A stretch of 64,000 nt of DNA from Fodinibacter sp963747405 (GTDB lineage: Bacteria > Actinomycetota > Actinomycetes > Actinomycetales > Dermatophilaceae), in NCBI GenBank assembly GCA_963747405.1, contig CAVVFG010000014.1, forward strand, positions 123,166 to 187,165, given 5' to 3'. Numbering within the stretch: position 1 is the stretch's first letter; each line of letters begins with the position of its first letter. The notes below the pieces were generated by a model that saw only the letters and a program-made list of their open reading frames with translations, was not told the DNA's origin and did no database searches. Below, in pieces: positions 49,620-57,019 of the stretch. The position numbers and the translations under genes were made by a program.

Positions 49620-49649
49620 TTGACGGGAGGTGCATGACACGCGTGTAAT
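49620..49649 (+). promoter_or_regulatory. whiB promoter with embedded palindrome
   Basis: A -35-like TTGACG (49620-49625) and a -10-like TGTAAT (49644-49649) are 18 bp apart. The perfect 10-bp palindrome ACACGCGTGT (49637-49646) overlaps the -10 and is a candidate operator. Confidence 0.45.
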
Positions 49650-49712
49650 TCCATGCATGTACTCCGGGGCTCCCATTCGGAGCGCACGGGTCGAAGGGTC
49701 GAGGAGGGAACC

Positions 49713-49988
49713 ATGCACGAGCTCTATGTGATCGACGGGATGCTCGACGAAGGCGGGGCCGAGGACAGTGCGCTCTCCTGGCAGGAGCGGTCGCTGTGCG
49801 CGCAGACCGACCCCGAGGCGTTCTTCCCCGAGAAGGGCGGCTCGACCCGCGAGGCCAAGAGGGTCTGCGTCGGGTGCGAGGTCCGCTCCGAGTGCCTCGA
49901 GTACGCCCTCGCCAACGACGAGCGGTTCGGCATCTGGGGCGGCCTGTCCGAGCGCGAGCGGCGCAAGCTGAAGAAGCGCGCGGTCTGA
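49713..49988 (+). CDS. whiB: WhiB-family iron-sulfur regulator, WhiB2-like (91 aa)
   Basis: Four cysteines, C29, C52, C55 and C61, fit the CxnCxxCxxxxxC cluster-binding pattern for a [4Fe-4S] cluster. They are followed by the WhiB turn GIWGG (73-77) and a basic C-terminus (SERERRKLKKR). WhiB2 controls cell division and septation in mycobacteria and is encoded next to fbiA/fbiB there, as here. GAGGAGGGA (49701-49709) is a strong ribosome-binding site for ATG 49713, so an upstream in-frame start at 49653 is rejected. The divergent promoter region shares a 10-bp palindrome. Confidence 0.97.
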   Translation: MHELYVIDGMLDEGGAEDSALSWQERSLCAQTDPEAFFPEKGGSTREAKRVCVGCEVRSECLEYALANDERFGIWGGLSERERRKLKKRAV

Positions 49989-50022
49989 CCCGGGGCCCCG
50001 GCCCCGCCCCGCCGCCCCACGG

Positions 50023-53000
50023 ATGACCCTGGCTCCCGCCCGTCCCACGTCCACCCCGTCCGCCCCGGACGGGGTGGAGCCGAGCGTGACCGCGGTCGTC
50101 ATCACCCGCCGCGACGCCCGCGGCCTGGCCGAGCTGCTCGATGCCGTGCTCGGCCAGAGCCTGCCCCCCGACGCCGTGCTCGTCCTCGACCGCAGCGACG
50201 GCGCCGCCATCCGGCCGGCCGACAGCGGCAACGACGGCGACGGCGACGGCGAGAGCGCGGGCGCTGGCGACGGCGCGGGCGAGCCCTCCACCCCTGACGC
50301 CACGGGCGACCAGGTCACGCTCGACCACAGCTCGGTCACCGTCGCCGGTGTCGTCGACACCGCGCGCCGCACCCACGCGGTGCCCGTCACCGTGCTGCCG
50401 GTCGACCCCCGCACCCCGGCTCGCACCGCCACGCACCGCGCGCTGCTCGACCCCGAGGTCGACACGCCCCCCACCACGCTGGCCTGGTTGCTCCCGGTCG
50501 GCACCGTGCCGGAGCCCGGTGCCCTGGTGGCACTGGTCGACACCTGGCGGCGCTCACCCTCGGCCGGGGTGGTGGGCCCCAAGCACCTCGACGCCGCCGA
50601 CCCGCACCTGCTGCGCGCGATGGCCATCCGCACCACCCGCGGCGGGCGGCTGCTGTCGCGACCCCGGCCGGGAGAGCCCGACCAGGGCCAGTACGACCGG
50701 TCCACCGACGTGCTGGGCGTGCCGTTCGCCGGCTCCCTCGTCGAGCGCGACCTGCTCGACGCGCTGCGCGGCTGGGAGGCCTCGTTCGGTGACGTCGGTG
50801 CCGACCTCGACCTCGGGTGGCGCGCCCACAACGCCGGCCGCCGCGTGGTGGTCGTGCCCACGGCCCGGATGCGCACCGAGCCGGGCGTGGCCCCCGCGGG
50901 CGCCGGCACGGCGGCTCGCCGCCGCTCCGCGCGCCGGGTGGCCCTGGCCCGCTCACGGTGGTGGGTCTCGCCCTTCCTCGCCGCCTGGATCGCCGTCACC
51001 TCCGTGGTCGCGGCCGTGGGCCTGCTGCTGCTCAAGCGGCCTCGCGCGGCCGGAGCCGAGCTGTCCTCCCTCGCCTCCCTCGACCCGTTCCGCGGCACCG
51101 CGGCGCAGCGGCGCACCCGGCACCGCCGCGAGGTCAGCCGCCGCGACCTGCGCGGGCTGTTCGAGCCGCGCCGCGCGGTGCTCACGGGGTGGGGCGACGC
51201 GGTGCACGACGCGCTGGTGTCGCCACGGCCACCGATGGGTGACGAGGCCCTCGAGCTCCACCCCCGCTCGTGGCTGCGCACGGTGCTGCGCCACCCCGGG
51301 GTGCTCGCCACCGCCGGCGCCCTGCTCGTCGCCGGAGTCGCCGGTCGCTCCCTGGGGTTCGGCGTCGTCACCGGCGCCGGGTCGGGGCTGGCCGGTGGCG
51401 AGCTGCTGGGCAACCGAGCCGACGCCACGGTGCTCTGGCACGCCTGGACCGACGGGTGGACCGGGCCGGGCCTGGGTGGCCCCGACCCGGTCGGCCCGTG
51501 GGCGCCGCTGCTCGCCCTGCCCACCTGGCTGGTCGACCACGTGCCGCTCCTGCCGGCCCCCGGGTCCGCCGCGGGCCTGGTGGTCGCCGTCCTCGTCATC
51601 GCCGGGATGCCGTTCGCGGCCGTGAGCGCCTACCTCGCCCTGCGCCCCATGGTCGCCACCCGGTGGGTGCGGGGCCTGGCGGCGTTCGGGTGGGCCACCA
51701 CCGGGGTGGCTGCCACCGGCGTGGCCCAGGGCCGGCTCGGGGCCATCGTCGCCCTGGTGCTGCTGCCGCCGGTCGCCTGCGGCCTCTGGCTGGTGGCGGT
51801 GCGCCGCTCCACCGCCACCAGCGCGTTCGCCACGGCGCTCGCCGCGCTGGTGCTGGGCGCGTTCGCCCCCGTACTGCTCGGGCTCGTCACGACGCTGGCC
51901 CTCGCCGTGGCCGTGGTCCGCCCCGGGGTGCGCTTCCACGCCCTCGTGGTCGCCCTCGTGCCCGCCGCCGTGTTGGCGCCCTGGCTGGTGGAGCAGTCCG
52001 AGGCCTCCTGGCCGGTGCTCGTCGCCGGCGTCGGCCTGGCGCAGTGGGGCGGCCCGACGCCAGAGCCCTGGCAGCTGGCCCTGCTCAGCCCCGGCGGAGC
52101 GGGCGCCCCGCTGGCGTGGACCGCCGCGCCGCTGGTGGCGGTCGCGGTGCTCGCCCTGCTCCGCGGTCGCGGGTGGGGCAGCGCCGCCGTGCTGGCCCTG
52201 CTCGCGCCGGTGCTGCTGGCGCTCGCCCTGGTCGCGCCGGGCATCCGGCTGGGCACCGTGCCGGCGGGGGTGGCTGACGCGGGGGAGCCGATCACCCTGT
52301 GGTCGGGCACCCTGCTGCTGCCGCTCGCCCTGGTGGTGGTGCTGGCGCTCGCCCGGGGCCTCGACGGCGTGCGGCTGCGGCGGCCGGCGTCCTCCCCCCG
52401 GCTGCCGGTGCTGGCGCGGCGCACCGGTGCCGCGGTCGGCGCGGCGGCGGTCCTGGTCAGCGCGGGTGGGGTGGCCTGGGCGACGCTGGGCACCGAGCTG
52501 GGCCCCTGGCAGGACCCCCGTCCGGCCGTCTCGGTCGAGCAGGCCGAGGGCGCGTTCGCCACCCGGGCGCTGTTCATCGTGCCCGGCACCCGGGGTGCCG
52601 GCTACCGGTTCGTCGGGCGCGAGGCCTCCGACGTGTCGCGGCCGCTGCCGAGCGTCGACCGGGCCGACGGCGCCCTGGCCGACCGGGTCAGCGGGGCGCT
52701 CGGCGACGCCTCGAGCGGGCCGTCGCTGTTCGCCGACACCGCCACCGACCTGCTCGCGGTGCAGTCCGGCCTGGTGCCCGAGGTGACCCGGCGGCTCGAC
52801 GCCACCGAGGGCCTGCAGTCCATCGCCCCCCGCGACGGCTGGGACATGTGGCGGGTGAGCCCCACCGGCACCGGGGTCGACCTCGTCGCACCACCCCGGC
52901 TGCGGCTCGAGACCCCCAAGGGCACCCGACTGGTCAGCACCACCGGCCAGAGCGCCGCCACCCGCACCACCGTCGACGTGCCGCCGGGCAGCCGGCTGGT

Positions 53001-53241
53001 CGTGGCCGAGCCGACCGGCTGGGCACGGCACGCGGTGGTGTCGGTCGACGGCGCGACCGTGCAGCCCCTCGACGGCTCACCCACGCCCACCTACGCCCTC
53101 CCGCCCGGCACCGGCCGGCTCACCGTCGACGTCACCGACCCCGACCGCTGGTGGCACCTCGCTCAGCTGCTCGCCGTGCTGGCACTGGTCTTCCTCGCCG
53201 TGCCCTTCGGCCGGCGCGAGTCCCGGGTGCGGCGCGCATGA
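50023..53241 (+). CDS. Large GT2-membrane fusion glycosyltransferase (1072 aa)
   Basis: The N-terminal ~310 residues are a GT2-like domain (VTAVVITRRDARGLAELLDAVLGQ, VVGPKHL, FAGSLVERDLLDALRGW, ASFGDVGADLDLGWRAHNAG). Its second strand is interrupted by an Asp/Gly-rich linker of about 35 residues near residue 67. The rest is polytopic, with about ten to twelve helices between ~320 and ~825, then an extracytoplasmic C-terminal domain and a last helix before the basic tail GRRESRVRR. Mycobacterial counterparts lie near whiB2. GTGGTG-free ATG 50023 is the start, and its stop overlaps the next ATG (ATGA). Product unknown; likely surface-glycan assembly. Confidence 0.85.
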   Translation: MTLAPARPTSTPSAPDGVEPSVTAVVITRRDARGLAELLDAVLGQSLPPDAVLVLDRSDGAAIRPADSGNDGDGDGESAGAGDGAGEPSTPDATGDQVTLDHSSVTVAGVVDTARRTHAVPVTVLPVDPRTPARTATHRALLDPEVDTPPTTLAWLLPVGTVPEPGALVALVDTWRRSPSAGVVGPKHLDAADPHLLRAMAIRTTRGGRLLSRPRPGEPDQGQYDRSTDVLGVPFAGSLVERDLLDALRGWEASFGDVGADLDLGWRAHNAGRRVVVVPTARMRTEPGVAPAGAGTAARRRSARRVALARSRWWVSPFLAAWIAVTSVVAAVGLLLLKRPRAAGAELSSLASLDPFRGTAAQRRTRHRREVSRRDLRGLFEPRRAVLTGWGDAVHDALVSPRPPMGDEALELHPRSWLRTVLRHPGVLATAGALLVAGVAGRSLGFGVVTGAGSGLAGGELLGNRADATVLWHAWTDGWTGPGLGGPDPVGPWAPLLALPTWLVDHVPLLPAPGSAAGLVVAVLVIAGMPFAAVSAYLALRPMVATRWVRGLAAFGWATTGVAATGVAQGRLGAIVALVLLPPVACGLWLVAVRRSTATSAFATALAALVLGAFAPVLLGLVTTLALAVAVVRPGVRFHALVVALVPAAVLAPWLVEQSEASWPVLVAGVGLAQWGGPTPEPWQLALLSPGGAGAPLAWTAAPLVAVAVLALLRGRGWGSAAVLALLAPVLLALALVAPGIRLGTVPAGVADAGEPITLWSGTLLLPLALVVVLALARGLDGVRLRRPASSPRLPVLARRTGAAVGAAAVLVSAGGVAWATLGTELGPWQDPRPAVSVEQAEGAFATRALFIVPGTRGAGYRFVGREASDVSRPLPSVDRADGALADRVSGALGDASSGPSLFADTATDLLAVQSGLVPEVTRRLDATEGLQSIAPRDGWDMWRVSPTGTGVDLVAPPRLRLETPKGTRLVSTTGQSAATRTTVDVPPGSRLVVAEPTGWARHAVVSVDGATVQPLDGSPTPTYALPPGTGRLTVDVTDPDRWWHLAQLLAVLALVFLAVPFGRRESRVRRA

Positions 53242-54767
53242 GCCGGCTGCGCGACGGCGCGGCCGGGCTGCGGCGCGGAGGCCGGCGGGTCAACCTCGGC
53301 GGCATCGCCCGGGTCGCCCTCGTGGCGGGCACGGGTGCGGCGCTGGTGTACGTCGCCACCATCCGCCCCGTGCAGGTCGACCTCGTCGCGGCCACCGGTC
53401 AGCAACCGGTGCCGTTGGTCGGCACCTCGCTCGCGACCCGGGTCGTGCTGGCCTGTCCCGGGCCCGAGCTGGCCGGCATCCCCGGCACCCCCGACGTGCG
53501 GGTCACCTCCTCCATCACGGTCGCGGCCGGGCCGCCAGCGCTGCTGCCGGTGCCCTCGCAGGGTGCGGGGCGGCTGGTCGCCGCCTCCGGCGCGGCCACG
53601 CTGGTCTCCCTCACCGACCGCCCCGCGAGTGCCTCGGCGGTGATCTCGTCGCGGGCGGCGACAGCGGCGGGTGAGGTCGAGCCGACCCTGGTGACGGGCG
53701 AGGGGTCCATGGCGCCTGCCGCTGCGGGCACCCAGGAGTGGCGCACCGACACCGCGGAGCTGCGCGGGTTGGTCACCACACCCTGCGCGGCCGGTGGCTC
53801 CGACCTCTGGCTGCTCGCCGGCGGCGCCGGCCCCGGCCGCCAGGAGCGGCTCGTCCTCACGAACCCGGGCGCCAACCCGGTCACCACCGACGTCACGGTG
53901 CACGGCACGGCCGGCCAGCTCGGCGACCCGGTCGTCGAGACGGTCCCGTCCGGCGGTCGGGTCAGCGTGCTGCTCGATGCGCGGTACGGCAAGGAGGAGC
54001 AGCCCGTCGTCCACGTGCGCTCCGACGGCGGGGGCGTGCAGGCCACGCTCACCGACACCTGGGTCGACGGCAGCACGCCGCTGGGCGCCGACACGACCGT
54101 CGCGGCGGCGCCGCCGTCGGGCGTGCAGGTGGTCCCCGGCGTCGTCGTCGACCCCACCGGCACGACCTCGGTGCGGGTGGCCGTCCCCGGCGACCAGGAT
54201 GCCGTGGTGCGGGTCAGCGTGCTCGACCGGGGCGGTCTGGTGACGTGGACCGGTGAGAGCGTTCTCAGCGTCACCGCCGGGGCGGTCGCCGAGCTGCCGC
54301 TCACGGGGCTGCCCGCCGGCACCTACGCGCTCGCGCTGCGAGCCGACGTGCCGGTCGTCGCCTCGGCGTTCAGCCGGGTCGGCACCGGCGAGGCACCCGG
54401 CGAGTTCTCCTGGTCCCCGGCGGCTCCCGGCGTCGACTCGGTGGGCGGGGCGGCCTTCGCGCCGGTCACCGGCCTCGAGCGCACCCTCCGTCTCGTCAGC
54501 ACCGGCGGCAACAGCGTCGCCGAGGTGGTCGCGGTCATCGACGGCACCCCGCGCACCCGGCAGCTCGACCTGCTCGCTGACCGGGTGGCGACCGTCCCTC
54601 TCGACGACGCGGCATCCGTGTGGGTGCGCCGGATCACCGGCGCGGGCGAGCTGCGCGGCACCGTGGTCTCGTCGAGCGGTACGGGCGCGGCCCGGATGCT
54701 CTCGTCGATGCCGTTGGGTGAGAGCGCGGTCACCTCGCAGGTCAGCCGGGCCTTCCCGCTGCCCTGA
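53238..54767 (+). CDS. DUF5719-family secreted/anchored protein (509 aa)
   Basis: After a basic N-terminus there is one hydrophobic helix (ARVALVAGTGAALVYVATI). The rest is beta-rich and Gly/Val/Thr-dense with two or more DUF5719-type modules (VLTNPGANPVTTDVTVHGTAG, GTGEAPGEFSW and similar). Three cysteines are visible. DUF5719 proteins occur beside the whiB2-linked glycosyltransferase in many actinobacteria and have no assigned function. ATG 53238 overlaps the upstream stop as ATGA, so it is coupled to the GT2-membrane protein and is probably its extracytoplasmic partner. Confidence 0.8.
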   Translation: MSRLRDGAAGLRRGGRRVNLGGIARVALVAGTGAALVYVATIRPVQVDLVAATGQQPVPLVGTSLATRVVLACPGPELAGIPGTPDVRVTSSITVAAGPPALLPVPSQGAGRLVAASGAATLVSLTDRPASASAVISSRAATAAGEVEPTLVTGEGSMAPAAAGTQEWRTDTAELRGLVTTPCAAGGSDLWLLAGGAGPGRQERLVLTNPGANPVTTDVTVHGTAGQLGDPVVETVPSGGRVSVLLDARYGKEEQPVVHVRSDGGGVQATLTDTWVDGSTPLGADTTVAAAPPSGVQVVPGVVVDPTGTTSVRVAVPGDQDAVVRVSVLDRGGLVTWTGESVLSVTAGAVAELPLTGLPAGTYALALRADVPVVASAFSRVGTGEAPGEFSWSPAAPGVDSVGGAAFAPVTGLERTLRLVSTGGNSVAEVVAVIDGTPRTRQLDLLADRVATVPLDDAASVWVRRITGAGELRGTVVSSSGTGAARMLSSMPLGESAVTSQVSRAFPLP

Positions 54768-54805
54768 GCGGCCGTCCGCCGGCAGGCGTCGGGTGTGAGG
54801 CGTCC

Positions 54806-54844
54806 GGCGTCAGGAGTCAGGCGTGGGCGTCAGGAGTCAGGCGT
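54806..54844. repeat. 20-bp tandem duplication at the stop codon of the zincin gene
   Basis: A 19-bp block occurs at 54806-54824 and 54826-54844 (period 20). The real stop is in the second copy, on the minus strand at 54837-54839. Confidence 0.85.
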
Positions 54845-55256
54845 CGGGGTCGAGACCGGGGTCGAGCTCTCGCGGCGGCACGCCCAGCAGCGCGGCCACC
54901 TGCTCGGTGACCACCTCGCGCACGATGTCGGCGAGCTCGAGCTCGTCCTGCGCCCGCGCCTCCACCGGGCGGCGGTACACGACGACCCGGTGCGGGCGGG
55001 TGCTCGTGCCCCGAAGCAGCCGGCCCAGCGCGGCGGCCTGCTCCTCCCACGGCGCGGGGTCCTGCCCGGGCACGTCCTCGACCGCGAACTCCAGCCCGGC
55101 GTAGCGGGTGCCGAGGTGCGGGCGGAGCCGGTCTGCGGCATCCAGCACGAGGGTGTCGAAGCGGGCCCGGCGGGTCTGCATCGCCGGCACCGGCGGCCAC
55201 GCCAGGGGGCCACGGACCCCCCGGCCGTGGCGCTCACGGCGGCGCGCACCTGTCAC
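54837..55256 (-). CDS. Metallopeptidase-family (zincin-like) protein lacking the HExxH motif (139 aa)
   Basis: It matches the short zincin family represented by mycobacterial Rv3259: an Arg-rich N-terminus with RGPLAWPPVPAM, RARFDTLVLDAADRLRP, EFAVEDVP, RVVVYRRPVEARAQDELELADIVREVV and a C-terminal LLGVPPRELDPGLD. In the family the helix carries HExxH; here the same place reads REVVTEQ, with no His, so it is probably not a working protease. GTG 55256 is set by TAGCAT (minus strand, 55269-55264) 7 nt upstream. An upstream ATG at 55265 overlaps that box. Confidence 0.82.
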   Translation of the reverse strand: MTGARRRERHGRGVRGPLAWPPVPAMQTRRARFDTLVLDAADRLRPHLGTRYAGLEFAVEDVPGQDPAPWEEQAAALGRLLRGTSTRPHRVVVYRRPVEARAQDELELADIVREVVTEQVAALLGVPPRELDPGLDPDA

Positions 55257-55263
55257 GAGCCGC

Positions 55264-55269
55264 ATGCTA
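55264..55269 (-). promoter_or_regulatory. -10 box (TAGCAT) of the zincin gene, leaderless
   Basis: Minus-strand TAGCAT is spaced 7 nt from GTG 55256 and starts 35 bp from the opposing box at 55304. Confidence 0.55.
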
Positions 55270-55303
55270 CGGCGTGCCTCCCCGGGCGGTCGGCAGCGCC
55301 ACC

Positions 55304-55309
55304 TAGAGT
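55304..55309 (+). promoter_or_regulatory. -10 box (TAGAGT) of the DUF3499 gene, leaderless
   Basis: TAGAGT is spaced 7 nt from GTG 55317, which has no ribosome-binding site. Confidence 0.6.
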
Positions 55310-55316
55310 TTCGGGG

Positions 55317-55691
55317 GTGAACCTGTCCCGTCGGTGCTCGAAGACGGCGTGCCGCGGTCCAGCGGTCGCCACGCTCACCTACGTCTACTCCGACCGGGCC
55401 GCCGTGCTGGGGCCACTGGCCACCTACGCCGAGCCGCACACCTACGACCTGTGCGCCGAGCACGCCAACCGGATGACGGCGCCCAGGGGCTGGGAGGTCG
55501 TCCGGCTCGCGACCGACTACCCCGAGCCGCAGCCGAGCACCGACGACCTGCTCGCCCTGGCCGACGCCGTGCGCGAGGCCGGCCGGCCCCGCAGGCCGGC
55601 CCCCGACCCCGTCGAGGTGGTGCCCGCGGTACTGCCCGGCGAGGTGCGCCGCGGCCACCTGCGGGTGCTGCGGGGCAGCGCCGAGGGCTGA
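55317..55691 (+). CDS. DUF3499-family zinc-finger-like protein (124 aa)
   Basis: The N-terminus SRRCSKTACRGPAVATLTYVYSDRAAVLGPLATYAEPHTYDLCAEHA has C7, C12, C46 and H49 spaced as in the DUF3499 family (Rv3258c in mycobacteria), which probably binds zinc. The C-terminal half is a Pro/Arg-rich tail. Function is unknown. Synteny with whiB2, the zincin and manB is conserved. GTG 55317 follows a -10 box at 7 nt. Confidence 0.93.
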   Translation: MNLSRRCSKTACRGPAVATLTYVYSDRAAVLGPLATYAEPHTYDLCAEHANRMTAPRGWEVVRLATDYPEPQPSTDDLLALADAVREAGRPRRPAPDPVEVVPAVLPGEVRRGHLRVLRGSAEG

Positions 55692-55790
55692 CCGCCGGAG
55701 GCACGGACTCGCCCTCAGCCGTTCGGGAAGAGGCACTGTCCCTTCGGTCACACCCTCGCCGGAGCTGCTCCTGCGTGGCCGGCGCCTTCG

Positions 55791-55796
55791 TATCCT
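55791..55796 (+). promoter_or_regulatory. -10 box (TATCCT) of the Tad minor-pilin operon
   Basis: TATCCT gives a leadered transcript starting about 20 nt before ATG 55819. Confidence 0.4.
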
Positions 55797-55818
55797 GAAG
55801 GCGACCGACTCATCGGTC

Positions 55819-56463
55819 ATGTCGAACGACCTCGGAGGTGCCGTGTTCTCGCGGCCGCGCCACCGTCGTCCCGGCCCCCGCGGGCCCCGGGCGGCCCACA
55901 GCGAGCGCGGTGCGGTAGCGATCGAGGGCGCTCTCGTCTTCACCCTGCTGTTCACCATCCTGGCGGGCGTCGTCGACGTGTCGATGCTGTTCCGTACGAC
56001 CTACGAGGTGAGCTCGGCGTCGCGAGCCGGGGCCCGCCTCGCGGCCCAGGAGCCGCTGTCCCCGGACCTCGCGGCGGACGCGGCGCAGCAGGTCGCCAGC
56101 GCGATGGACGGCATGACCTACTCACGGATCACGAAGCTGTGGGTCTACAAGGCCAACCCCAACTCCCCCACCGGGGAGCCGGCATCGGACAGCAACTGCA
56201 CCTCCGGGGTGAAGTGCGTGAAGTTCACGGTCTCCGATGACGACGGGCACCCCAAGGTGAGCGCCCCCTTCGGTTCCTGGACCGGACGCAAGGCGTGCGC
56301 CGTTGACCCGGTCGGCGGCGTCGACCAGGTCGACGCCGTGGGCGTGCGGGTGCAGTACCAGCACGAGGCGCCGATCATGTTCGGCGACGGCACGCTGATC
56401 CAGGAGACCACGACCATGCGGCTCGAGCAGCTCTCGTCGGCGCTCGTGTGCTCGACGCCATGA
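55819..56463 (+). CDS. TadE-like minor pilin (214 aa)
   Basis: A basic leader ends with SERGAVAIEGALVFTLLFTILAGVVDVSMLF, the prepilin-type hydrophobic helix with Glu at the +5-like position that marks TadE/TadG proteins. The extracellular part has four or five cysteines and KLWVYKANPNSPTGE-type text shared with the next gene. ATG 55819 is taken as the start; GTG 55843 with GGAGG only 4 nt upstream is an alternative. Two TadE-like genes and a TadG-like gene form an operon, but no Tad ATPase or secretin gene is nearby. Confidence 0.85.
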   Translation: MSNDLGGAVFSRPRHRRPGPRGPRAAHSERGAVAIEGALVFTLLFTILAGVVDVSMLFRTTYEVSSASRAGARLAAQEPLSPDLAADAAQQVASAMDGMTYSRITKLWVYKANPNSPTGEPASDSNCTSGVKCVKFTVSDDDGHPKVSAPFGSWTGRKACAVDPVGGVDQVDAVGVRVQYQHEAPIMFGDGTLIQETTTMRLEQLSSALVCSTP

Positions 56464-57008
56464 CCAGCCAGCGGCGCGAGCGCGGCGCGGCTGCCGTCGA
56501 GGCGGTGCTCGTCACACCGCTGTTCGTGCTGCTCGTCGTCGGCATCATGGAGTTCGCGCTGTTCTTCCAGAACAACCTGTCCGCGTCCGATGCCGTCAAG
56601 GCGGGGGTGCGGATGGCCTCCGCCGAGCCGCGCAACGCCAACTTTGCGCAGGACGCGGCCGATCGGGTGGCGACGGCGGGTGGCGCCATGAACAAGGGCA
56701 ACATCAAGCAGCTGTGGGTCTACCGGGCCAACCCGACCGATGAGTTTCCGCAGGGCTTCAGCTCGTTCGCCAACTGCACCGAGTGCGTGAAGTTCAGCTG
56801 GGACGGCACGAAGTTCGCCTCGACCTACTCGAGCTGGGAGGCGGTGACCCAGCACGCCTGCGCCGCCGGCACGCTCGACCGGGTGGGGGTCTACCTGGAG
56901 CTGGAGCACCATTCGCTGACCCAGCTCGTGTTCACGACGGTCACCATTCGCGAGTCGAACGTCCTGGGTTTCGAACCCATCCCCGCCTCGAACGGCTGCG
57001 GACCATGA
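56460..57008 (+). CDS. TadE-like minor pilin (182 aa)
   Basis: The N-terminus RERGAAAVEAVLVTPLFVLLVVGIMEFALFF is the TadE prepilin helix. The remaining domain, with WVYRANPTDEF and a CxxC pair (NCTECVKF), is paralogous to the preceding gene product. ATG 56460 overlaps the upstream stop as ATGA. An in-frame GTG at 56448 lies inside the upstream gene and is less likely. Confidence 0.85.
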   Translation: MTSQRRERGAAAVEAVLVTPLFVLLVVGIMEFALFFQNNLSASDAVKAGVRMASAEPRNANFAQDAADRVATAGGAMNKGNIKQLWVYRANPTDEFPQGFSSFANCTECVKFSWDGTKFASTYSSWEAVTQHACAAGTLDRVGVYLELEHHSLTQLVFTTVTIRESNVLGFEPIPASNGCGP

Positions 57009-57019
57009 GGAGGACAACC

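Noticed and set aside
54806..54844. A regulatory direct repeat after DUF5719
   Set aside because: It is more simply a 20-bp tandem duplication around the zincin stop; no symmetric operator form is present.
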